A stretch of 64,000 nucleotides of DNA from Acetobacter nitrogenifigens DSM 23921 = NBRC 105050. GTDB taxonomy: Bacteria > Pseudomonadota > Alphaproteobacteria > Acetobacterales > Acetobacteraceae. The position numbers and the translations under genes were made by a program. The stretch spans positions 359,546 to 423,545 of the forward strand of contig NZ_AUBI01000002.1 of assembly GCF_000429165.1 (NCBI RefSeq), given 5' to 3'. The notes below the pieces were generated by a model. The model saw nothing but the letters and a program-made list of their open reading frames with translations. It was not told where the DNA came from and did not search any database. Every line of letters starts with the position of its first letter. Positions within the stretch are counted from its first letter, which is position 1. Positions 28,665 to 36,436 of the stretch are shown here, piece by piece.

Positions 28665-31106
28665 ATGAAACCATCGATACATCGGTCTGTACTGATATCA
28701 GGAACCTCTGTATTGGCGACCACCCTCACCATCGCCACAGCATATGCCGCTTCCAAGACAGGTCACCATCGCGCACAGTCGCACGCTGAGCGCACGTCAT
28801 CGCCTGTCCCGTCATCCATGAAAGCGCAGGTCCGCCCGTCAGTTGCACGAACTGGCATGACCGCCACGAAGGCGGAATCTTTGTCGGTCGTGGCGAGGCC
28901 TTACCGCAGCTCAACAATTACTGTCGGCGCCAGCATGATCGCCAACGCCATTCCCGGCACAAATCCGATGAAGGTTCTCGGAGCCCTGCCCGGCGTAATG
29001 TTTCAATCCAATGATCCCCAGGGATTGGACAACTGGTCCGCCCAGTTGATGATGCACGGCTTCCAGCAACAGGAAGTCGGCATGACGCTCGATGGCATTC
29101 CCCTGGGTGAGATGAGTTATCGAAATTACAATGGCTTAAATCCGCTGCAGGCCATTTCATCGGAAAATGTCGGCCGCATGGACGTCTCACGTTCTGCGGG
29201 CGCTGAAACAGTCGCCGCCACCAACAACCTTGGCGGGTCTATTGAATATATCTCTCTGGATCCCAAGGATAAACTTGGCGGCAAGATCGTCCAGACATTT
29301 GGAAGCAACGATCTCTATCACACATTCCTGCGTTTCGACTCTGGAAAATTAACGCCATCAGGAACAAAGTTCTTTGTCTCCTATATGCGAAACGACACAG
29401 GCATGTGGAAAGGATATGGCGAGCAATTCATCCAGCAGGTCAATGCGAAGTTCATTCAACCATTGGGTGAACGCAGTAAAATCAGTGCGTTTTTCAACTG
29501 GAGCGATCTGCATCAGAACACCTATGACGACTACTCTTTTGAGATGCTTGACAAGCTTGGATACAATCAAAATTATTACCAAAATGGACGGATTTCTGGT
29601 TATCAGACAGCCATCAATGCGGCGAAAGGCATCTACACTCCCCGCATCGCGACATTGTCCGACCCTCTCGACGCTGCTTATTATTCCGGCGGAACAAACA
29701 ACACAGACTATCTCGGCGGGTTAACTGCTGACCTTGCCCTGACCGATCGGCTTCGTTGGACAAGCACCATTTACGGGCACAACCAGCAGAACCAGACAAC
29801 GTGGGTTTCACCCTACTGGCCGTCTCCCAACGGTTCTCCTCTTAGCGATATCGTAAAACAGCCAGAAATTCTGCGCTTCGGAATTCTTTCCTCCTTGCGC
29901 TACAATATCGCCCATAATGATTTTGGCGTTGGCGTTTGGTACGAAAACAATCATTATTACTCACCAATGTATTCATACTCAGAGCCAAACCTTGTCGACG
30001 GAGTTCTGTCTGGCTCCCTGGTGAACGATCTTGGTCATTTCTCTCATCCGTTCGCAAAAATATTCAGTCAGACGTATAACACAAACACTTTCACGACTTT
30101 TTTCCAGGATACATATCACCCTGCTCGCAATATCGATATACATTTTGGTTTCAAATCCCTCCTGAATACGACGCGGGTTGGCAATGGATATTTGAACCCC
30201 GATTACTATGGATCGACAGAGCCGATCACCAGTGGCGTTGGACAAACAATCGTCAAGCCATTTCTCCCCCATATCGGCTTGGCATGGCGTTTTTTGCCGG
30301 GTCATGAATTATTTGCGGATATCTCTGAAAACGTCCACACCTATGCACAATCGGGATACAAGCTGTCGACTTCTCCGTTCGCCGTTCTACAATCGGCGTA
30401 TGACGCTTCCGTCAAAACGTTACGGCCGCAAACGGCCTGGACGTATGCGGTTGGCTATCACTATACAGACCATATGATCGCGGCGACTTTGTATGCCTAC
30501 CGGACCAACTTCGAAAATCGGCTCCAGCAGGTCACGTCAGGCTCCCTAATCAACCCCGTCTCTTCTGTCGCAAATGTCGGAGGAGTCACTATGAACGGCG
30601 TTGACGCCGGGTTGACAATTCGTCCCATATCTGGACTGGAATTCTACAATAGCATAAGTTACGATCACGCCACATACGACCAGAATCTTACCAGCCTGGG
30701 GGTGACCTACGCCCTGAAGGGGCAGCAGGTGGTCAATTACCCACGCTTCATGTATAAAACTCGCCTTTCTTACAATTGGAGCGGTGCGACGATCTGGATT
30801 GACGCAACCCGTATGGGAAGCCGCAATTTCAGCTATGTCGGAGACTCGAAAGCTCCCGCTTATTGGTTGGCGAATTTAGGCGTCGACTATCGCTTCGATC
30901 ATATCGGACAGAAAATCCATGATCTGAATTTTGTACAAAATCTGGTTCTGTCCCTTACAGTAAGCAATCTTGCGAACGCCAGATATATCAGCACCATGGG
31001 CGAGAACGGCAATCCGCTGTCCAACGCGACCGGAGCTTATAGCTACCAGTCCTTCCTGCTTGGCGCGCCTCGGCAATTCTTCGGTTCCATCAAGGCCGAA
31101 TTCTAA
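28665..31106 (+). CDS. TonB-dependent outer-membrane receptor (island)
   Basis: An 813-residue receptor. I chose the ATG at 28665, preceded by GAAGGAAG. It gives a signal peptide (HRSVLISGTSVLATTLTIATAYAA). The plug domain runs from about 80 to 210 (IPGTNPMKVLGALPGVMFQSNDPQG, VGMTLDGIPLGEMSYRN, VGRMDVSRSAGAETVAATNNLGGSIEYIS), and the beta barrel ends in a C-terminal aromatic (KAEF). There is no STAS-type signalling extension and no cobalamin or iron leader is evident, so the ligand is open. The context, downstream of the EctC-like pair and upstream of an MFS transporter and FAD oxidoreductase, suggests uptake of a small organic compound rather than an iron chelate. Confidence 0.9.
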   Translation: MKPSIHRSVLISGTSVLATTLTIATAYAASKTGHHRAQSHAERTSSPVPSSMKAQVRPSVARTGMTATKAESLSVVARPYRSSTITVGASMIANAIPGTNPMKVLGALPGVMFQSNDPQGLDNWSAQLMMHGFQQQEVGMTLDGIPLGEMSYRNYNGLNPLQAISSENVGRMDVSRSAGAETVAATNNLGGSIEYISLDPKDKLGGKIVQTFGSNDLYHTFLRFDSGKLTPSGTKFFVSYMRNDTGMWKGYGEQFIQQVNAKFIQPLGERSKISAFFNWSDLHQNTYDDYSFEMLDKLGYNQNYYQNGRISGYQTAINAAKGIYTPRIATLSDPLDAAYYSGGTNNTDYLGGLTADLALTDRLRWTSTIYGHNQQNQTTWVSPYWPSPNGSPLSDIVKQPEILRFGILSSLRYNIAHNDFGVGVWYENNHYYSPMYSYSEPNLVDGVLSGSLVNDLGHFSHPFAKIFSQTYNTNTFTTFFQDTYHPARNIDIHFGFKSLLNTTRVGNGYLNPDYYGSTEPITSGVGQTIVKPFLPHIGLAWRFLPGHELFADISENVHTYAQSGYKLSTSPFAVLQSAYDASVKTLRPQTAWTYAVGYHYTDHMIAATLYAYRTNFENRLQQVTSGSLINPVSSVANVGGVTMNGVDAGLTIRPISGLEFYNSISYDHATYDQNLTSLGVTYALKGQQVVNYPRFMYKTRLSYNWSGATIWIDATRMGSRNFSYVGDSKAPAYWLANLGVDYRFDHIGQKIHDLNFVQNLVLSLTVSNLANARYISTMGENGNPLSNATGAYSYQSFLLGAPRQFFGSIKAEF

Positions 31107-31119
31107 TCGCAGTCCTGTC

Positions 31120-31146
31120 GCGACGACGCCGTTTCCGCGTCGTCGC
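31120..31146 (+). terminator. Perfect 10-bp hairpin between the TonB receptor and MFS genes
   Basis: GCGACGACGC (31120-31129) and GCGTCGTCGC (31137-31146) are exact inverted arms with a 7-base loop, 14 bases past the receptor stop codon and 18 before the MFS start. There is no T-tract, so it may be an intercistronic stability or processing element rather than a full terminator. Confidence 0.5.
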
Positions 31147-31164
31147 TTGCGGAGCATCGAGACC

Positions 31165-32442
31165 ATGAGCAGCTCTGTTCGCTCGTCCCTTGCACAGTAT
31201 GCGGAGGACACATCAACGATTCCAAAAAAGTGGTCGCCCTATCGGTATGCGATTTATTTCGCAATGTTTTTTATGGGAGTCGTCAGCTACAGCGATCGTG
31301 CGGTTCTCTCCGCCGCCATGCCCGATATCGTCCGGGAATTCAAAATAGGGCCGGTGACGGCAGGATGGCTTATGTCCAGCTTTCTCTGGAGCTATTTTCT
31401 GCTCCATATCCCGTCGGCTTTCCTCGTCAGTCGCTGGGGCTCCAGGCGTATTGGCGCATGGGCCGTCGCGCTCTGGTCACTGGCGTTGATGACGATCAGT
31501 TACGCTGCGACACTGCCCCAACTTTTTTTGACACGCATCCTGCTCGGCGCCTGTGAATCCCCCTGCTTTACATTGGGTCTGAAAAGTATACGGAACTGGG
31601 CGCCACCGTCGGAGCACGGCCTTGCCATGACCATTGGCAAGGCTGGCGTGCCCATGGGGTTGGCCTTGGGAGCGCTTCTCGGCGGAGAACTGGTTTCGAG
31701 CAGGGGCTGGCGTATCGCATTCCTTGTCATCGGTGCATGCGGTCTGGCATGGTCCATTATATGGCGCATTATCTTCCGCGACGCTCCAGGCAGAGAAAGC
31801 GCATCGTCAGAAAAAGAATTAGCCGCAGACTGGCCGCTCATCGGAAGAGCGCTTCGCAGCCCCACCTTCTGGATGATGATCGCCCAACAATGCGCAGGAG
31901 CATACGCGACCTTTCTGTTTCTATCGTGGATGCCTCTTTTTTATGTATATCACTTCAATCTGTCTACTGAAGTCGCCAGTCTGTATTTCGGCCTGTCCTA
32001 CATCGTCGCTACGCCGCTTAGCGCGCTTGCCAGCGCCGCCTTCAAGGCCTGGGGCGCCGATCGCGCGACCCACTCTGGTGGACGACGTGTTTTTATTTTA
32101 ATCTTGTCACTTCTCTCTACAAGCATCGTGTTGATACCATATTGCACGAACGCCATAATCGCGGCGCTTGTCGCCGGCGTGGGCATGGCGCTGATTATCG
32201 CCAGTCTTGGTGAAAACACTGCGCTTTTTACAGATTTCGATCAACGTGGCGACAGCGTGACTCAGCTATACGCGATCGCGCTGACGTGCAGCGGAGCGAC
32301 TGGCATCGCAGCCCCGGCAATAACCGGCTATCTGGTCGCAAACGGCCAGAATTTTCAGATGGCTTTCATTCTCGCAGCCTTCTTCCTTGTTCTGGGGGCG
32401 CTCGCTCTCTTCTGCGCGCCCGCACCGGGTCACGACACCTGA
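31165..32442 (+). CDS. MFS transporter, anion:cation symporter-like
   Basis: A 425-residue protein with about twelve hydrophobic segments. The N-terminal part is typical of the hexuronate/galactonate (ACS) group: YAIYFAMFFMGVVSYSDRAVLSAAMPDIVREFKIGPVTAGWLMSSFLWSYFLLHIPSAFLVSRWGSR. The RILLGACESPCFTLGLKSIRNWAPPSEHG stretch also matches that group. ACS transporters carry organic anions with protons. The start ATG at 31165 lies 58 bases past the TonB receptor, and the two probably bring one substrate across the outer and then the inner membrane. It is followed by a gene-free 330-base stretch and the FAD oxidoreductase. Confidence 0.88.
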   Translation: MSSSVRSSLAQYAEDTSTIPKKWSPYRYAIYFAMFFMGVVSYSDRAVLSAAMPDIVREFKIGPVTAGWLMSSFLWSYFLLHIPSAFLVSRWGSRRIGAWAVALWSLALMTISYAATLPQLFLTRILLGACESPCFTLGLKSIRNWAPPSEHGLAMTIGKAGVPMGLALGALLGGELVSSRGWRIAFLVIGACGLAWSIIWRIIFRDAPGRESASSEKELAADWPLIGRALRSPTFWMMIAQQCAGAYATFLFLSWMPLFYVYHFNLSTEVASLYFGLSYIVATPLSALASAAFKAWGADRATHSGGRRVFILILSLLSTSIVLIPYCTNAIIAALVAGVGMALIIASLGENTALFTDFDQRGDSVTQLYAIALTCSGATGIAAPAITGYLVANGQNFQMAFILAAFFLVLGALALFCAPAPGHDT

Positions 32443-32774
32443 GAAATCCCAAACCGAACGGACACGATGTTTGCAACTTCTCTCACCCCATATCTACTGA
32501 AGATGTCCGAATTCGGCATGATCTCCTTCACGCTCATATAGAATTTTTCAAAATTGATCTTTACGGAGACCTCTTCGACATCCGATAGGATGGCCTTGAC
32601 CGCCGCGCCCAACATTCCACGCCTCAACATTCATCTCCGGTAGGCCGAGCAAAATGAAATGTCGCAAGCCTTGCTACGCCAACGAAATTCAACGATGACG
32701 CGATGCGAATAACGCCTTCAATTCCGGCGCGGTTGTAAAATCCCTCTTATAAAAGAAGAAAGACACCACAGAAT
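32443..32774. other. Gene-free stretch between the MFS transporter and the FAD oxidoreductase
   Basis: A minus-strand frame of 66 codons at 32430-32630 exists but has no recognisable similarity or ribosome-binding site, so I do not call it. The last 40 bases before 32775 are AT-rich and probably carry the oxidoreductase promoter. A decayed gene cannot be excluded. Confidence 0.4.
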
Positions 32775-34061
32775 ATGGACACAGATTTTCGATCGCATGG
32801 TCTCTGGGGCAAGACAGCGCACGCTGCGCCCCTTACACCATCTCTTCAGCAAGACCTCAACACAGATGTCGTCGTCGTTGGTGGAGGCTACACAGGCCTG
32901 TCGGCCGCCCTTCACCTTGCGGAAGCTGGCCGCGAGCCCGTCCTGCTGGAAGCCGCGCAAATCGGATTTGGCGCGTCCGGACGTAACGTCGGTCTTGTCA
33001 ACGCCGGCATGTGGATGAAGCCCGACGATATCTGCCTGGCTATGGGGAAGCAGCAGGGAGAACGTTTTATTTCTCTGCTCGGCGCTGCCCCCGCTATTGT
33101 CTTCAGTCTGATCGAAAAACACAACATTCAATGCGAGGCGTCTCATATAGGCACCCTGCATTGCGCACCAGACGCCAGCGGCTTGGCTGACCTCAGGGAG
33201 CGAGAGAGGCAATGGCTCCAAAGAGGAGCGGATGTCGTGCTTCTGGGCGAAAAAGAGACGGTTCGGACGACAGGCTCTCGTATGTTCAATTCCGCCCTAC
33301 TAGATCGTAGAGCGGGAACAATACAGCCCCTGGCTTATGCTCGGGGGTTGGCTACCGCCGCGATCAACGCTGGCGCACGCCTTTTCACGTCAACCGCCAC
33401 AACAGGTATTGTGCAATCAAACACGGGGTATGTGATTGAAACACCCCATGCGACCGTGCGCGCCAAAAAAGTTATCGTTGCGACAAACACCTATAGCATG
33501 GGGGCTTGCTCCTCCCTCGCCGGTCCGCTCACCACCATGCCGTACTTCAATTTTGCAACCGCTCCGCTGCGGGCGGACCTTCGGGAAACCGTCCTGCCAC
33601 AGGGACACGGCGCATGGGACACACGAAAGGTTCTCACGTCATTCCGCATGGATGCGGAGGGGCGATTGGTGTTCGGCAGCATCGGGGCCTTGCGTGGATT
33701 GGAACGCCCCATTCACCATGCGTGGGCGACGCGGATGCTGGCCAAGATCTTTCCTCAACTCAGCGGAACTGCTTTCGAAAGTGAATGGTACGGAAAAGTC
33801 GGTGTAACAAAAACAAGTCTTCCGTTTCTTTATCGCCTTGCGCCCGGAATGCTTTCCATTGCCGGTTACAATGGTCGCGGAATTGCGCCGGGAACCGTAT
33901 TTGGTCGTCTGCTTGCAAACATGACCCTTGACCGAGTCGAGGACGCCGACCTGCCGCTCCCCGTTTCCACCGCTCCTGAAGCGACTCGTTTCAGGAACCT
34001 TCGCAGCCTCTATGTCGCAGGCGGCGCATGTGCGGTGCATGCCGTGCAAGGCCTTCGCTGA
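32775..34061 (+). CDS. FAD-dependent oxidoreductase, DadA/PuuB type (COG0665)
   Basis: A 428-residue amine or amino-acid oxidase-like flavoprotein. The dinucleotide-binding fold is clear near the start: TDVVVVGGGYTGLSAALHLAEAGREPVLLEAAQIGFGASGRNVGLVNAGM (about 30-79). The ASGRN(V/N)G motif is typical of gamma-glutamylputrescine oxidase and related enzymes. The C-terminal FAD-closing segment reads GYNGRGIAPGTVFGRLLA. It should oxidise a C-N bond of an amino acid or amine, passing electrons to oxygen or the respiratory chain. It is the last complete gene of the island. In this context it may process the compound imported by the receptor and MFS transporter; that link is inferred. Confidence 0.88.
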   Translation: MDTDFRSHGLWGKTAHAAPLTPSLQQDLNTDVVVVGGGYTGLSAALHLAEAGREPVLLEAAQIGFGASGRNVGLVNAGMWMKPDDICLAMGKQQGERFISLLGAAPAIVFSLIEKHNIQCEASHIGTLHCAPDASGLADLRERERQWLQRGADVVLLGEKETVRTTGSRMFNSALLDRRAGTIQPLAYARGLATAAINAGARLFTSTATTGIVQSNTGYVIETPHATVRAKKVIVATNTYSMGACSSLAGPLTTMPYFNFATAPLRADLRETVLPQGHGAWDTRKVLTSFRMDAEGRLVFGSIGALRGLERPIHHAWATRMLAKIFPQLSGTAFESEWYGKVGVTKTSLPFLYRLAPGMLSIAGYNGRGIAPGTVFGRLLANMTLDRVEDADLPLPVSTAPEATRFRNLRSLYVAGGACAVHAVQGLR

Positions 34062-34138
34062 GGAAGCCGTGTTCCGCTGATACGTTGGCCGCGACGTGTC
34101 AGCCAAAATCACATCCTATTGCTAGTCGAGCTTTGAGT

Positions 34139-34490
34139 TCAGGCCGCCTTTTGTGCGTCCGATATGACGGGGTTTTCCAGCAGCGACCCTACCGTTCTGT
34201 GCGCCTTGAGATAGGTTGCATCAATCATCAGACGCCTTGAACGGCCAGCCTGCTCAGTCAGGGCGGTGAAAATCCGGTCAAAGACGCCCAGGCGGCTTCA
34301 ACGAATAAATTGGTTGTATAAAATCTCGTGCGGACCATACGCTTTTGGAACGTCTTTCCACTGAGACCGTCGCGGATCACATATACAATCCGCTCGGAAC
34401 CTGCCTTTCGTCCAAGCACGGAACCTCGTAGGACAGCGGGAAAAATGGTCTGATCCGCTCCACCTGCTTTTCAGGCAGCAGAAACACGCG
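34139..34490 (-). pseudogene. IS5-type transposase remnant, N-terminal-side fragment with frameshifts and a stop
   Basis: On the minus strand the fragment reads FLLPEKQVERIRPFFPLSYEVP, then after a frame change IVYVIRDGL, then WKDVPKAYGPHEILYNQFIR, then an in-frame TGA where Trp is expected. SRLGVFDRIFTALTEQAG and LMIDATYLKAHRTVGSLLENPVISDAQKAA follow, ending in TGA at 34139. The LMIDATYLKAHRT stretch holds the first catalytic Asp of the IS5-group DDE core. At least two frameshifts and one nonsense change make it inactive. It ends about where the opposite-strand fragment at 26159 begins, so the two are complementary halves. Confidence 0.8.
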
Positions 34491-34521
34491 ATTCAAGTCA
34501 ATAAAGTAACAGGTCCTGAAG

Positions 34522-36411
34522 TTAGTCCTGTGGAGGATGATCATATCCTTCACCGGCGACCGTCTCCGGAAGGATCGGAAGCACCACAGAGGATTGGTGC
34601 GTTGCGTCGTGCCAGATTGTCTGACTGGCGCGAACTGCGCCATGCGCGTCGCCCAGAGCTTCTCCGGTATTGGGATTCGGCGCGAACTGCGGATAATCGC
34701 TCGACGAAATTTCGAGGCGAATCCGGTGGCCCGTCTGGAACAGGTTGGAGGTCGGCCAGACCTTGATACGATACTCGTAAACCTTACCGGGAATAATGGG
34801 GACTGGATTGCTGAGAGACTCCCGGTATCTGGCGCGAATAATGCCGTTGTTGAGGTTAATCGCCCGGCCGTCCGGCGCCACGTCGACGAGTTTCGCCGTA
34901 AAGTCCGTATCCTTCGCGTCGGTGGCGGCAAAGAGATCGACCGTGATCGGTCCGGTTACGTTAACGGGGCTCTTGAGAGGCGCGCTGGTATAGACGAGAA
35001 CGTCAGGCCTTTGCTCCACTGGCGATTGATCGAACTGCCCCTGCGGGCCGGACGTCCACGAACAGCATGAATGCCCCCCGGCGCTGGGGACCGGGTTGGA
35101 CGGGTCATAGACAAACTGATCGGAAGAAGAACCTTGTTTCGAAAATTTTTGCGTCAGAGTACCGTCTCCCATCGACGAATTGGCGCGACCCGCACTTCCT
35201 AGATACCACGGGACGTACTGCGTGCCCTCGATCGGGAACGATCGCGCCACGTGCCAACGATTTTCTCCCATGGTGAAATAATCGACACGTGGACCGTCAG
35301 CGAACCCGTTATCCTTGCCTTTCAGAACGTGGTCCATGAATTGGACCGTCAACGCGTTAACCGGACTGTTTGCTACGGGGCCGATGTCCTTCAGGCGCGG
35401 ACTGACGATCGCATCCGGTCTGCCCCACCCGATATGCTCCCACGGCCCGATAATCAGGCGTTGATGAGTACGGGCGTCTGGGGATCCGCCATCCGTGCGC
35501 ATACCGTTGAAATTATTGACGGCGCCGTTGAGAAAAGAATCGTACCATCCGTCGAAAGCAAGCACCGGAACCTTGACGCGATCGTAATGCGTCCGGATCT
35601 GGAACGCCTCCCAAAAACCATCACGCGAGGGATGGGCGACCGTATCGTAGAAGTAAGGCGCGACCTTCGGGTCTTCGCGATGCAGCGGGGGAAATTTAGA
35701 ATAGGGCGTATAAGGCAGCCAGATGGAGGCGTTCTTCCCATCGGCGAACAACTGCTTCGAAAGCGCCTCATCCCCGCGATTGGCCGCGGCCGATGAGGCT
35801 ATGGTCTCAAGCATCCATGGCTCTATGAACGCCAGACGGAAGGCGCCGTCTTCATAACTCCAGCCGTCGTAATAATCGTCGCCAGTGTTTGAAGGAATTA
35901 TCGCCTTCAGGGCCGGAGGGGATGCGGTCGCCGCGAGCCATTGCGTCGCCCCGACATAGGACGAGCCATACATCGCGACCTGCCCATCCGCACCGGGAAG
36001 CGTGGCGGCCCACTGCACCGTGTCGTAACCGTCGTCACGGTCGTAGCGGTATTCGTAAAACACACCGCCCGATTTTCCCTGACCGCGAATGTCCTGAATC
36101 GCGACGATGTAGCAATGCGACGCGAACCAGTCCGGGCTCTGGTAACGGGACGGCTGTACCTGGGCCGCGCTTTTGCCGTACTGCGTGCGCATCAGCAGCA
36201 CCGGAACTTTTTCCTTCGTATCCGGCGTATACACATCGGCACGCAAGATCGCGCCGTCACGCATTTTCACCGGAACGTCGATCTTTTTCGACACCCGGCA
36301 GGATCCACGCCCTTCATCGCTCGGCCATGACGGGGCGGCAGACGCACGGGCGGAAAGCGCTGACAGAACGAGACAGCTCGACAGGGAAAGAGCAAGACGG
36401 AAAGATGACAT
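34522..36411 (-). CDS. CocE/NonD-family (S15-type) hydrolase, exported, copy 1
   Basis: A 629-residue alpha/beta hydrolase with a signal peptide (LALSLSSCLVLSALSARASA). The nucleophile elbow GSSYVG carries the Ser, and the likely acid and base are in FDGWYDSF and IGPWEHIGWG. The C-terminal jelly-roll domain of the X-Pro dipeptidyl-peptidase/CocE family is present (VTGPITVDLFAATDAKDTDFTAKLVDV). Members hydrolyse esters or amides such as alpha-amino acid esters, cocaine or glutaryl-cephalosporin. It lies 25 bases after the end of a TonB receptor gene on the same strand, so the two are co-transcribed and may act on one imported substrate. A paralogue lies at 40.6 kb. Confidence 0.9.
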   Translation of the reverse strand: MSSFRLALSLSSCLVLSALSARASAAPSWPSDEGRGSCRVSKKIDVPVKMRDGAILRADVYTPDTKEKVPVLLMRTQYGKSAAQVQPSRYQSPDWFASHCYIVAIQDIRGQGKSGGVFYEYRYDRDDGYDTVQWAATLPGADGQVAMYGSSYVGATQWLAATASPPALKAIIPSNTGDDYYDGWSYEDGAFRLAFIEPWMLETIASSAAANRGDEALSKQLFADGKNASIWLPYTPYSKFPPLHREDPKVAPYFYDTVAHPSRDGFWEAFQIRTHYDRVKVPVLAFDGWYDSFLNGAVNNFNGMRTDGGSPDARTHQRLIIGPWEHIGWGRPDAIVSPRLKDIGPVANSPVNALTVQFMDHVLKGKDNGFADGPRVDYFTMGENRWHVARSFPIEGTQYVPWYLGSAGRANSSMGDGTLTQKFSKQGSSSDQFVYDPSNPVPSAGGHSCCSWTSGPQGQFDQSPVEQRPDVLVYTSAPLKSPVNVTGPITVDLFAATDAKDTDFTAKLVDVAPDGRAINLNNGIIRARYRESLSNPVPIIPGKVYEYRIKVWPTSNLFQTGHRIRLEISSSDYPQFAPNPNTGEALGDAHGAVRASQTIWHDATHQSSVVLPILPETVAGEGYDHPPQD

Positions 36412-36436
36412 CGGGCGGTGCTCCGAAATAGGGTGA

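Noticed and set aside
32430..32630. Small minus-strand frame after the MFS gene
   Set aside because: No ribosome-binding site and no family I can name; left as gene-free sequence.
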